Assembly (NCBI GenBank): GCA_020725115.1
Contig: DYFR01000012.1
Coordinates: forward strand, 1-64,000
Direction of reading: 5' to 3'
Source of the DNA: Thiohalomonas denitrificans
GTDB lineage: Bacteria > Pseudomonadota > Gammaproteobacteria > Thiohalomonadales > Thiohalomonadaceae
DNA: 64,000 bases
Shown here in pieces: positions 52,675 to 60,920 of the stretch (within the stretch, counting starts at the first letter, position 1; each line of letters starts with the position of its first letter). The translations under genes were made by a program, and so were the position numbers. The notes below the pieces were generated by a model that did not search any database, was not told the origin of the DNA, and saw only the letters and a program-made list of their open reading frames with translations.

Positions 52675-55451
52675 GCCACCAACTCCTCATTCATCTCTCG
52701 CATCAGCCCATCCAATTGTTCACCGAATACAGACCACGCCTTTTGCAGACCTCCCTTGTCGGCTAGTTCGGCATAGTCGAAGTCGTCGCGGCTGATGCTG
52801 CAGCTGCTGGCGATGTGTTCCTTGATGAGGCGCAGCCATTCGGTCTGCTCGGGGGTGAAGGCGGTGGCGCGCTGGGCGTTGTGGCGGAAGATCCACTCCT
52901 GAAAACGCCTGTCCACCTGGTCGGCAAAGGGGCGCAGTTCAGTGTCGAGGCCGAGGGCGAAGCGCACCAGGGAGACCAGGTCGGTGAGCTGGCGTTTGGT
53001 ATCGGCGCCCTTCACCTGTGCGGCCTGCACGCGGGCGTAGGCGCTCCACAACCGTTCGGTGGTGAGGATGAGCGGCGGGCGGGCAAGGTGGTCGTGCAGC
53101 TCCTCGATCATATCGAAGGTGAGCTGGCGGCGCTGGTAGGGTTGTTGATAGAAGAAACTCAGGGCGGCGATCTCGTCTTTGTGTTGTTTGAGGTAGTCGG
53201 TGAAGCTCTGGATGGTCTGCTGGGCCTGCGCCTCGGCCTGGGCGCTGAAGCCGGCGAAGGTGACCTGGTCGATGTTGACGTGGTCGATCAGCTGCTCGCG
53301 CTCGCGACGGGCCGATTCTATCTCATCGCGCAGCTCCGGTAGATCGAAAGGTTTACAGGCGGCGAGGAGGCGCTGCTGACGCGCCGCCTCGATCTCCTCG
53401 GGCGTCAGGGTCTCTTCCGAACGGGTGAAGCCGTTGGCCTTGGCGGTGGCCAGGGCCGTCTCGACCACCTTGTCGGGGTCGATGGCGGTGATGAGCCCCT
53501 TACCCAGTTCGGTGAGGGGGATGCCGCCGGCGGCTGTTTCGATACGCGCCTTGGCCTTGTCGTCGAGCTGCTTGGCAAGGCGCACCAGGCGGTTGGCCAG
53601 TGACAGCACCGTCTCCTCGTCGCGATGGCCGACGGCGATGCCCTGCAAGAGATCCTTGAGGGCCACACCGGGTTTCTTCTCCAGCGGGCGGCTCTCGGTC
53701 TTGAGCGACTTCTCCACTCCCACGGCGTCGATGAGGACGAAGCGAGTCTTGGCGCTGTCGGCGCTGTTGGAGACGCGGCGCAGGGCTTCGTAGTCGAGGC
53801 TGCGCACGCCGCGCCCCTTCATCTGTTCGTAGTAGCCCTTGCTGCGCACGTCGCGCATGAAGAGCAACACCTCCAGGGGTTTGACGTCGGTGCCGGTGGC
53901 GATCATGTCCACGGTGACGGCGATGCGCGGGTTGTAGTCGTTGCGGAAGCTGGCGAGGATGCTGTCCGGGTCTTCTTCGGCCTTATAGGTAACCTTCTTG
54001 CAGAAGGCGTTCCCCTCGCCGTAGACCTCGCGCACGACATTGATGATGTCGTCGGCGTGGCTGTCGGTCTTGGCGAAGATCAGGGTCTTGGGGACTTCCT
54101 TGCGGTTGGGGAATATCTCGTGCTCTACCGCGTTCTTCATCGCCTGGATTACCTGGCGGATCTGGCTGACATTGACCACCGAGCGGTCCAGCTCCCTGCC
54201 GGTGTAGAGGGTCTCCTCCTCGGTCTCGGCCCAGCGCTTCCTGCGCGTCTGGCGGTCGCGGTGGTCCACCCACTCCCTGGCCTTCAGCTCCGCGCCCTTC
54301 TGCGTGATCTCCGTTTCTATTTCGTAGACGTCGTAACCGACGTTGACGCCGTCGGCCACCGACTGCTCGTAGCTGTATTCGGCGACGATGTTTTCTTTGA
54401 AGAAGCCGTAGGTGCGCTTGTCCGGCGTGGCGGTGAGGCCGATGAGGAAGGCGTCGAAGTAGTCGAGCACCTGTTTCCACAGGTTGTAGATGGAGCGGTG
54501 GCACTCGTCGATGATGATGAAATCGAATTCCTCGATGGGGATGGCCGGGTTGTAGCGCACCACCTTGGCCTGGTTCGGCGTCTGTTGCAGCTCGTTGAGC
54601 GAGAGGTCTTCGGCGGATTCGTCGATGGGCTCGCCGGAGAGGATGGAGTACATGCGCTGGATGGTGGAGATGCAAACCTGAGCGTGCGGATCGATGGTGC
54701 TGCTGGCGAGACGCTGTACGTTGTAGAGCTCGGTGAACTTGCGCGCGTCGTCCGGCGGGGTGTAGGCCATGAACTCCTGATGGGCCTGCTTGCCGAGGTT
54801 GCGGGTGTCGACCAGGAACAGGATGCGCCGGGCGCCGCCGAACTTGAGCAGGCGGTAGACGGCGGTGATGGCGGTGAAGGTCTTGCCGGCACCGGTGGCC
54901 ATGTGGATCAGGGCGCGCGGTTTGTTCTTTGCGAGGGAATGCTCCAGCCCCGTGACGGCACTGACCTGACAGTCGCGCAGGTTGCGCGTGGGCAACTCGG
55001 GCATGCCCTCGGCGAGACGGCGGCGCAGGGTATCGGGCTGGCCCAGCCACTCGGCCAGGTGTTCGGGCTGGAAGAAGTGGAATATCTCGCGCGAACGCGG
55101 CGCCGGGTCGCGGCCATCGGTAAAGCGGATGATCTGGCCGGTGGCCTCGAACAGGAACGGCAGCGGGGCGCTGTCCTTGCGCCACTTGAGGGTAGCGTTG
55201 GCATAACGCGTGGTCTGGGCTTCAGCAGTCGTCAGGCTTTCACCAGCCTCGTCGCGCTTGGCCTCGATAACGCCGACGGCGTTACGGTCCACGAACAGCA
55301 CATAGTCGGCCGGGCCGGTGTCGGTGGGGTACTCGCGCACAGCCACCCCGCGGGCCGCGCCTAGATTGAGCTGCTTCATGTCCTGCACCACCCAACCGGC
55401 CTGCTCCAGCTTCTGGTCGATGAGTTGTCGTGCCCTGGCCTCCGGGGTCAT
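52671..55451 (-). CDS. hsdR: Type I restriction enzyme endonuclease/translocase subunit
   Basis: 926 residues. N-terminal nuclease-type segment (about 1-130; DRNAVGVIEAKRDEAGES holds the E-x-K core), a superfamily 2 helicase with Walker A HMATGAGKTFTAITAVYR near 185 and DECH in FIIIDECHRSIYN near 310, then motifs IAVTVDMIATGTDVKPLEVL and GRGVRSLDYE. It translocates and cleaves unmodified DNA. ATG 55451 gives a good start; upstream is a 369-bp gap. First gene of the leftward operon. Confidence 0.94.
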   Translation of the reverse strand: MTPEARARQLIDQKLEQAGWVVQDMKQLNLGAARGVAVREYPTDTGPADYVLFVDRNAVGVIEAKRDEAGESLTTAEAQTTRYANATLKWRKDSAPLPFLFEATGQIIRFTDGRDPAPRSREIFHFFQPEHLAEWLGQPDTLRRRLAEGMPELPTRNLRDCQVSAVTGLEHSLAKNKPRALIHMATGAGKTFTAITAVYRLLKFGGARRILFLVDTRNLGKQAHQEFMAYTPPDDARKFTELYNVQRLASSTIDPHAQVCISTIQRMYSILSGEPIDESAEDLSLNELQQTPNQAKVVRYNPAIPIEEFDFIIIDECHRSIYNLWKQVLDYFDAFLIGLTATPDKRTYGFFKENIVAEYSYEQSVADGVNVGYDVYEIETEITQKGAELKAREWVDHRDRQTRRKRWAETEEETLYTGRELDRSVVNVSQIRQVIQAMKNAVEHEIFPNRKEVPKTLIFAKTDSHADDIINVVREVYGEGNAFCKKVTYKAEEDPDSILASFRNDYNPRIAVTVDMIATGTDVKPLEVLLFMRDVRSKGYYEQMKGRGVRSLDYEALRRVSNSADSAKTRFVLIDAVGVEKSLKTESRPLEKKPGVALKDLLQGIAVGHRDEETVLSLANRLVRLAKQLDDKAKARIETAAGGIPLTELGKGLITAIDPDKVVETALATAKANGFTRSEETLTPEEIEAARQQRLLAACKPFDLPELRDEIESARREREQLIDHVNIDQVTFAGFSAQAEAQAQQTIQSFTDYLKQHKDEIAALSFFYQQPYQRRQLTFDMIEELHDHLARPPLILTTERLWSAYARVQAAQVKGADTKRQLTDLVSLVRFALGLDTELRPFADQVDRRFQEWIFRHNAQRATAFTPEQTEWLRLIKEHIASSCSISRDDFDYAELADKGGLQKAWSVFGEQLDGLMREMNEELVA

Positions 55452-55820
55452 CCTCTTCCTTTCCCGTTCATATGACGCTACGGACTGGCAGCCCTGCCGC
55501 CGTCGGTGGCGTAGAGCATAACACTGCTCATTACGTCACGACCCCCTGGAGCCGGGTATGGTTGAGGCGCGGCGCCCTCATGGTGCGTTGACGTACAGGG
55601 GCGGTGTGTTGGCCGGGCCGACAGATGCCGCCGATATGTCTGGAGATTATCGATATAACGACCTATCCGGCGTTCAGGCTGCGGACTGACGGACGCGCCC
55701 CAGCGCGGGGAAACCCGCCAAAACCGCCGTCACCCTCATAACAAACCTCGCCTCGCCTCTTGACTAATATTCAATTGATCTATTGAATACATTGCACATC
55801 CATCAAACGGGGCGTGCATC
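55452..55820. other. Divergent intergenic region, hsdR and TSUP operons
   Basis: This 369-bp region must contain the leftward hsdR promoter and the rightward TSUP-operon promoter. Besides the operator/promoter at 55760-55788 I see one region with GC-rich inverted repeats (GCGCCCCAGCGCGGGG) and nothing coding. The left part near hsdR is featureless to me. Confidence 0.45.
55760..55788 (+). promoter_or_regulatory. Promoter with embedded ATTCAA-N8-TTGAAT operator
   Basis: A -35 TTGACT (55760-55765) is followed after exactly 17 bp by a -10 candidate TTGAAT (55783-55788), 32 bp before the TSUP ATG. The dyad ATTCAA-TTGATCTA-TTGAAT (55769-55788) covers spacer and -10, so a bound repressor would block RNA polymerase. 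The arms are identical to the 42985-43004 operator of the ArsR-rhodanese gene. I infer that the same regulator controls both. Confidence 0.75.
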
Positions 55821-56594
55821 ATGACTCTCAGTGCCATTCTGGCCGGCCTCGCCACCGGCATCGTGCTCGGCATCTTCGGCAGCGGCGGCTCCATCATCAC
55901 CACCCCGGCCCTGCTCTACCTGCTCCAGGTCGAACCCAAGTCGGCCATCGCCATGAGCCTCGGCATTGTGGCCATCACCGCCACCCTCACCGCCTTCCAG
56001 CACTGGCTCAAGGGCAACGTCAACCTCAAGGTCACCGCGGTATTCGGCTTTTTCGGCATCTTCGGCACCTATGCCGGCGCCCGTCTCGGGGTGATCACGC
56101 CGGTGGTGGTGCAGCTCACCCTGTTCGCCCTGGTGATGTATGCCGCCGCCTGGAAGATGCTCAGGCCGGCGCGGCCGCACCGCTCCGTCGGCGCCGCGGC
56201 GGTGATCGGGGAGGACGTCTGCGCCTCCGGCCGCTGCATGACTCACGTGGCGGTGCACGGCATCGTCGTCGGCGCCCTCACCGGGCTGGTGGGCGTCGGC
56301 GGCGGCTTTCTCATCGTCCCCGCCCTGGTGCTGCTCTCCCGCCTGCCGATGAAGCAGGCCATCGGCAGCTCGCTGGCCATCGTTGCGATCAAGTCCTATG
56401 CCGGCTTCGCCGGCTACCTGGGTGCGGTGACCATCGACTACGGCCTGATGGCGGTGTTCACCTCTGTCGCCGTGGCCGGCAGCGTGGCCGGCACCCAGTT
56501 CGCCCACCGCGTCTCCGGCGAGGCGTTGAAGAAGGGCTTCGCCGTATTCCTGATGCTGGTGGCCAGCTACATCCTGTTCAACAACTACCTGTGA
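55821..56594 (+). CDS. TSUP-family permease (sulfur compound transport), operon leader
   Basis: 257 residues, eight or so helices: GLATGIVLGIFGSGGSIITT at the start and LTGLVGVGGGFLIVPALVLL in the centre are the paired TSUP motifs. The middle carries CASGRCMTH, two cysteines that are not a usual TSUP feature. It heads an operon with a small thiol protein and a cysteine desulfurase, so it probably moves sulfur oxyanions or related species at the inner membrane. Nine bases separate it from the next ATG. Confidence 0.88.
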   Translation: MTLSAILAGLATGIVLGIFGSGGSIITTPALLYLLQVEPKSAIAMSLGIVAITATLTAFQHWLKGNVNLKVTAVFGFFGIFGTYAGARLGVITPVVVQLTLFALVMYAAAWKMLRPARPHRSVGAAAVIGEDVCASGRCMTHVAVHGIVVGALTGLVGVGGGFLIVPALVLLSRLPMKQAIGSSLAIVAIKSYAGFAGYLGAVTIDYGLMAVFTSVAVAGSVAGTQFAHRVSGEALKKGFAVFLMLVASYILFNNYL

Positions 56595-56602
56595 GTCCGC
56601 CG

Positions 56603-56908
56603 ATGGAGATCACCCTGCTGCTCAACAACCCGCCCGGCGGCCGCTGCCGCCTGTACCAGGCCTATGCCGCCACACTCGCCGCACATGCCGCCGCGCGCTG
56701 CCACGAGCAGTTTGGCCGCCTGCCGCAACAACCGGAACTGCGCGCCCCTGCCATAATCATCAACGGCCGCCCGGTGACACCGGCAGACGGCGTGATCATC
56801 TCGCCGCAGGATCTCGGCCAGGTGCTGGATGAGTTCCATCCCGGTGCGCCCAGGCTGGAGACGATCCTGGAAGAGATTCTGGAACAATGCATGCAGGAAT
56901 GGGGTTGA
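56603..56908 (+). CDS. Small protein with possible thioredoxin-like fold
   Basis: 101 residues. EITLLLNNPPGGRCRLYQAY, RCHEQFGRLPQ and PAIIINGRPVTPADGVIISP suggest a compact alpha/beta protein; the last segment resembles the cis-proline strand of thioredoxin-like folds. Cysteines lie near residues 15, 34 and 96, not as a CxxC. Starts ATG 56603 after the TSUP stop, ends just before the desulfurase start. Function unknown, sulfur-linked by context. Confidence 0.65.
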   Translation: MEITLLLNNPPGGRCRLYQAYAATLAAHAAARCHEQFGRLPQQPELRAPAIIINGRPVTPADGVIISPQDLGQVLDEFHPGAPRLETILEEILEQCMQEWG

Positions 56909-56916
56909 AAAACCGT

Positions 56917-58065
56917 ATGACGACACCGACCACATCGCACCCGATCTACCTCGACTGCAACGCCACCACCCCCATCGCACCGGAGGTGTTCGACGCCATG
57001 GCGCCGTTTCTGCGCGAGCACTTCGGCAATCCCTCGTCGTCGCATCCCTACGGCCGCCGCGCAGCGGAGGCAGTGGCGCAAGCGCGTGCCGAGGTCGCCG
57101 CGCTGCTCGGTGCGCAAAGCGCGGAGATCGTGTTCACCGGCTGCGCCACCGAGGCCAACAACCTCGCCCTGCGCGGCGTGGCGCACGCGCTGCGCCACAA
57201 GGGCCGTCACCTGATCATTTCGGCGGTGGAGCATCCGTCGGTGCAGGCACCGGCGGAGCGCCTGCGCGCCGAGGGCTGGGAGGTGACGGTGCTGCCGGTG
57301 GATGCCTGCGGTCGCGTGGCGCCGCAGCAACTGGCCGCCGCGCTGCGCAGCGACACCGTGCTGGTCTCGGTGATGCACGCCAATAACGAAGTGGGCACGC
57401 TGCAGCCCATCGCCGAACTGTCACGCCTGGCGCACGCCGCCGGTGTGCTGTTCCACACCGACGCGGCGCAGGCCATCGGCAAGGTGACCGTGGATGTGCA
57501 CGACCTCGGCGTCGACCTGCTCACCCTCGCCGGCCACAAGTTCTACGCCCCCAAGGGGGTCGGCGCGCTGTATGTGCGTCGCGGCACGCCGCTCGATCCG
57601 CTGCTGGTCGGTGCCGGCCAGGAACACGGCCTGCGTCCGGGCACGGAGAACGTGCCGCACCTCGTGGCCCTCGGTGCTGCGGCAAGGCTCGCCCGCGCGC
57701 ACCTGCCGCAGGCGACAGAACAGCTGCGCAGCCTGCGCGATGCACTGCACGCGCGACTGGAGGCTGCCATCCCCGGCCTGCAACTCAACGGCCATCCCGA
57801 CGAACGTCTGCCCAATACGCTGAACATCTCCTTCCCCGGCACCAGCGGCCGTGACCTGCTGGCGCGCGCACCCCAGCTGGCCGCCTCGGTGGGCTCGGCC
57901 TGCCATGAGGAAGGGGATGCGGTGAGTGGCGTGCTGGCTGCGATGGGCGCGGACGCCGCCCGCGCCCGCGGTGCGGTACGGCTGTCGCTGGGCCTGGCCG
58001 GCACGGAAAGTGAAATTACTGCGGCGGCGCACGCCCTGATCGAGGCCTGGCGTGCCCGCCGCTGA
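56917..58065 (+). CDS. Cysteine desulfurase (NifS/IscS family)
   Basis: 382 residues. PLP lysine in LAGHKFYAPKGVG (Lys208), YLDCNATTPIAPEV at the N-terminus, the HANNEVGTLQP segment and the mobile active cysteine Cys329 in SVGSACHEEGD. It removes sulfur from cysteine to give alanine and an enzyme persulfide, which can pass to TusA-type carriers. Its neighbours are permeases and TusA, not isc or suf genes, so a role in sulfur mobilisation rather than general Fe-S assembly is likely. ATG 56917 was chosen; the 10-residue upstream extension overlaps the preceding gene. Confidence 0.93.
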   Translation: MTTPTTSHPIYLDCNATTPIAPEVFDAMAPFLREHFGNPSSSHPYGRRAAEAVAQARAEVAALLGAQSAEIVFTGCATEANNLALRGVAHALRHKGRHLIISAVEHPSVQAPAERLRAEGWEVTVLPVDACGRVAPQQLAAALRSDTVLVSVMHANNEVGTLQPIAELSRLAHAAGVLFHTDAAQAIGKVTVDVHDLGVDLLTLAGHKFYAPKGVGALYVRRGTPLDPLLVGAGQEHGLRPGTENVPHLVALGAAARLARAHLPQATEQLRSLRDALHARLEAAIPGLQLNGHPDERLPNTLNISFPGTSGRDLLARAPQLAASVGSACHEEGDAVSGVLAAMGADAARARGAVRLSLGLAGTESEITAAAHALIEAWRARR

Positions 58066-58079
58066 ACCGCGATGAATCG

Positions 58080-58667
58080 TTACGGCAGGCGATATTCCAC
58101 CAGCACCTGTTCCACCTGCACCATGCCCTCGGTCACGCGCCTGACGAAGAACTTGAGCTGCGGCGCGTACCACAGGGTGATGGTCAGGTTGTCGCCGCTG
58201 GAGCGGATGCGGAAGGTATCGAAACTGCCGGCGGGCACCTCGATGGTCTCGCGCGCCTCGACGATCCAGGTACGGTTCTGCTCGACCTGGCTGCCGTCGC
58301 GGCGCGTATAGAGAAAGGTCGCCGGCCACGACTTGCCCACCGACAGCGGCGAGGACAGCTGACCGTTGTGGGGAAACACCTCCTGCATCTTGCCGTGCAG
58401 CATGGTGGCCATCCAGCTCTTGGTTTCGAGGTCATAGAACTCGAAGCCGGCATTGCTGATCAGGCGCACCACCAGCCGCTCGCGGTACGCCGTCTCATCG
58501 ACCACCGTCCAGGCCAGTGTCTCGCTCTGGCCACCCGTCGTCTTGGTAAATACCAGCCGTGTCCCCGGCTTGGGAAAGCCGACCTCTATCGGTTCACCCG
58601 TCTCGGCCCCGGCCCCGACAGCCAGCAGACAAAGCGCAAGCACCCACACCCAACGCACGACAGCCAT
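58080..58667 (-). CDS. Secreted protein of unknown function (DUF3108-like)
   Basis: 195 residues. Signal peptide 1-21 (ending AGA). Beta-rich mature part with paired aromatic-rich strands (RTWIVEARETIEVPAGSFDT, LTITLWYAPQLKFFVRRVTE), the kind of beta-sandwich seen in DUF3108-type proteins. It points against the surrounding sulfur genes, converging with the desulfurase and diverging from the ABM-like gene. Strong ribosome site GGGGGAGG. Any link to sulfur is positional only. Confidence 0.7.
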   Translation of the reverse strand: MAVVRWVWVLALCLLAVGAGAETGEPIEVGFPKPGTRLVFTKTTGGQSETLAWTVVDETAYRERLVVRLISNAGFEFYDLETKSWMATMLHGKMQEVFPHNGQLSSPLSVGKSWPATFLYTRRDGSQVEQNRTWIVEARETIEVPAGSFDTFRIRSSGDNLTITLWYAPQLKFFVRRVTEGMVQVEQVLVEYRLP

Positions 58668-58851
58668 GACGATTACCTCCCCCAAAAATTCGCTTCAGTT
58701 TACGAAAGGCGATGCTCCAGTGCATCAGGTACCGCACGGGTGACAATAGAAACCGATTTTATGTCTGGAAATCAGGCTGTTCAGCAAGCCTCTCTGTACA
58801 CCAAATAATTTCTATCCATTACTTGATTATTTTTATCAGGCATATATATTA

Positions 58852-58875
58852 GCATTTAAGTAGGTTATTAAATGC
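58852..58875. promoter_or_regulatory. Dyad GCATTTAA-N8-TTAAATGC before the ABM-like gene
   Basis: Eight-base perfect arms GCATTTAA/TTAAATGC separated by eight bases (GTAGGTTA), ending 33 bp before ATG 58909, in an AT-rich promoter region (CATATATATTAG). The N8 spacing and ArsR-like shape match the two ATTCAA-N8-TTGAAT sites, but the arms differ, so it could belong to a related regulator. I cannot say which one. Confidence 0.55.
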
Positions 58876-58908
58876 CTACATCCCATTCAGCCTGACAGGA
58901 GGTGCAGC

Positions 58909-59361
58909 ATGGCCGGTAGCCTGATTAACCATTTCCCCCACGATGGCGTGGTCACCGTCAATCGCGTGATCCTCAAGCCCGGGTATTCCGTCGACGATCT
59001 GCAGGAGCGCGTGGCGTTGCTGTGCGAGAACGTGAAGACCTATCACTCCACCACCGGCTTCGTCGGCGGCTTCGTCTCCCTCAACAGCGGCGCCGTCTCC
59101 AACGAAGGCTCCACCGTCGGCCAGGCGGTGGAAAGTCCGCTCAAGGGCAAGGAAGCGCTGATCATCACCTTCTGGCGCTCCTTCGCCGAGCACGAGGAAT
59201 CGCACAAGTCGCCCACCTTCCAGCCGCTGTTCAAGGAGGTGCTGGAACTGTGCGAGAATGGCAATGAGGAGATTGCCTACGAGATGCTGTGGTCCGGCGC
59301 CGCCTATGATGCGGAGGAGGCCCGACAGGCACAGGAGGCCAAGGCGCGCTACGCCGCCTGA
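58909..59361 (+). CDS. Putative ABM/dimeric alpha-beta barrel protein
   Basis: 150 residues. VNRVILKPGYSVDDLQERVA, GFVGGFVSLNSGAVSNEGS and ALIITFWRSFAEHEESHKSP give the ferredoxin-like alpha-beta pattern of antibiotic-biosynthesis-monooxygenase (ABM) domains, which dimerise and bind haem or small redox substrates. Strong AGGAGGTG site. Ends in a terminator before the YeeE-TusA operon. It may be sulfur-oxidation related by context, but the catalytic residues are not clear. Confidence 0.65.
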   Translation: MAGSLINHFPHDGVVTVNRVILKPGYSVDDLQERVALLCENVKTYHSTTGFVGGFVSLNSGAVSNEGSTVGQAVESPLKGKEALIITFWRSFAEHEESHKSPTFQPLFKEVLELCENGNEEIAYEMLWSGAAYDAEEARQAQEAKARYAA

Positions 59362-59397
59362 TCCTATCAGCAGCCGTCATACCCACATCCGCTGCTG

Positions 59398-59440
59398 CAG
59401 CCGCCACCGGCCTTCCGGCCGCTGGCGGCTGTTTTATTTA
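59398..59440 (+). terminator. Rho-independent terminator after the ABM-like gene
   Basis: Stem CAGCCGCCA-C-CGGCC / GGCCG-C-TGGCGGCTG with one mismatch (59398-59431) and the tail TTTTATTTA. Confidence 0.9.
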
Positions 59441-59526
59441 CGGCCGGCATAACCCGGCACCGCACTTGCCCATCGCCACGACCCCGTATTACAGTCAGGC
59501 GACAGTCACCGCATAACTATAATTAC

Positions 59527-60648
59527 ATGGGCGAGTCCCCCTTCCTGTTGATCGCAGCCACCTCCGCTGTTGCCGGTCTGGTCGCCGGCTTTGTGATGCA
59601 TCGCTCCGACTTCTGCGTCACGGCCATGTTCCGCGACCTGTTCCTGCTACGTGATTTCTTCCTGCTGCGCATGCTGGTGCTGCTGGTGGTGGTGAGTGCG
59701 CCGGCCTTCGAACTGGGCCGTGCCGCCGGCCTGCTCGGCCCCTACCCCTTCCCCCTGCTCGGCCCCGGCTCGCTGGCCACCCTCATCGGCGGCGTGCTGT
59801 TCGGCATCGGCATGGTACTGGCCGGCGGCTGCGTGGTCGGCACGCTGTACAAGCTGGGCGCCGGCAGTGTGGTGGCCGCCGTGGCCTTCCTCGGCCTGCT
59901 GGCCGGTTCGGCCCTGTATGCCGAATGGCACCCGTGGTGGAGCGCCTTCGCCCGCGCCACTGCCTTCGGCCCGGCCATCACCCTGCCGCAGTGGCTGAAT
60001 GTTGCGCCGGCGGCGCTGGTTCTGCCGCTGGCCGCCCTGGGCGCCCTGGGCGCCCTGTACCTCTACCGCAGCCAGCGCCGCGGCCTGCTCACCCGTCCCG
60101 GCTATGCCACGGGACACATCCCGCCCTGGCAGGCGGCGCTGATCCTGGCCGCACTCGGTTTCGTCTCCTGGCTGTTCATCGGCATGCCGCTCGGCATCAC
60201 CACCTCCTACGCCAAACTGGGCGCCACGCTGGAGGCCCTGGTCTGGCCGGAACACGTGGCGGGGCTGGCCTATTTCCAGGCCCAGGGGCTCAACTACACG
60301 CCCCCTTTCGCCAACACGCCGGTGAGCGGCGGCGCCGGCCCGCAACTGGATGCCATCGCCGCCATCCAGTACCCGCTCATCATCGGCATCATCCTCGGCG
60401 CTGCCGTATCGGCGCTACTGGTCAAAGAGTGGCGCCTGCACTGGCGCATTCCGCCGCGCCACTATGCCTCCGCCCTGCTCGGCGGGATGCTGCTCGGCGC
60501 CGCGGCGCGCATGGTGCCCGGCTGCAACATCTGGCACCTGTGGGGCGGTGTGCCTATCCTCGCAGTGCAAAGCCTGCTGTTCCTGCTCGGCATCCTGCCC
60601 GGCGCCTGGATCGGCAGCAGACTGCTCGTCCGTTTCGTTATCCGTTAG
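59527..60648 (+). CDS. YeeE/YedE (TsuA-type) thiosulfate or sulfur-compound transporter
   Basis: 373 residues, multi-helix inner-membrane protein with two YeeE repeats. The three conserved cysteines of the thiosulfate transporter TsuA appear in the same settings: Cys30 in MHRSDFC, Cys102 in GGCVVGTLYKLG and Cys333 in PGCNIWHLWGG. It should take up thiosulfate or a related sulfane compound. Start is ATG 59527; a TATAAT three bases upstream leaves no room for a leader, so I doubt it as promoter. TusA-type gene follows nine bases later. Confidence 0.92.
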   Translation: MGESPFLLIAATSAVAGLVAGFVMHRSDFCVTAMFRDLFLLRDFFLLRMLVLLVVVSAPAFELGRAAGLLGPYPFPLLGPGSLATLIGGVLFGIGMVLAGGCVVGTLYKLGAGSVVAAVAFLGLLAGSALYAEWHPWWSAFARATAFGPAITLPQWLNVAPAALVLPLAALGALGALYLYRSQRRGLLTRPGYATGHIPPWQAALILAALGFVSWLFIGMPLGITTSYAKLGATLEALVWPEHVAGLAYFQAQGLNYTPPFANTPVSGGAGPQLDAIAAIQYPLIIGIILGAAVSALLVKEWRLHWRIPPRHYASALLGGMLLGAAARMVPGCNIWHLWGGVPILAVQSLLFLLGILPGAWIGSRLLVRFVIR

Positions 60649-60657
60649 GAGCATGCC

Positions 60658-60906
60658 ATGGAAAAGGTGAACAGCATCCACCTCGACATCAGCGGCCAGA
60701 TCTGCCCCTCCTGCCTGCTGCTGACGCTGAAGGAACTCAACCAGCACGCCGCGGCGGTACGCGAAGGCAATACCGAGATCGTCGTCACCACCGATGATCG
60801 CCAGGCCACCGCCACCATCCCGGACGCCGTGAGCAAGATGGGCTATGTGGCCGAGGTCAGCCGGGTGGATGCGGGCTACCGCATTCGTGTCAGCGCCAAA
60901 CGCTGA
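60658..60906 (+). CDS. TusA-family sulfur carrier with CPSC motif
   Basis: 82 residues. SirA/TusA fold (GQICPSCLLLTLKELN, TDDRQATATIPDAVSKMGY). The usual C-P-x-P motif is CPSC here (Cys16, Cys19), so a second cysteine replaces the proline, allowing a disulfide or a relay of persulfide between two sulfurs. It normally accepts sulfur from a desulfurase or transporter. Directly downstream of YeeE/TsuA. TsuA-TsuB pairs, in which TsuB is TusA-like, are known for thiosulfate uptake, and this looks like one. Confidence 0.88.
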   Translation: MEKVNSIHLDISGQICPSCLLLTLKELNQHAAAVREGNTEIVVTTDDRQATATIPDAVSKMGYVAEVSRVDAGYRIRVSAKR

Positions 60907-60920
60907 GAAAGGACGACGAC

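Noticed and set aside
53625-55364. 579-codon frame opposite hsdR
   Set aside because: It overlaps the whole hsdR core and is rich in Val, Leu, Gly and Asp/His as an antisense shadow; hsdR has clear motifs.
47322-55451. Mobile island carrying the RM locus
   Set aside because: No integrase, transposase, tRNA target or flanking attachment repeats are visible, so I report only the local hsdM relic.
59518-59523. TATAAT as -10 box of the YeeE/TsuA gene
   Set aside because: It ends three bases before the ATG, so transcription would start inside the gene. The start codon fits the family, so the promoter is probably elsewhere.
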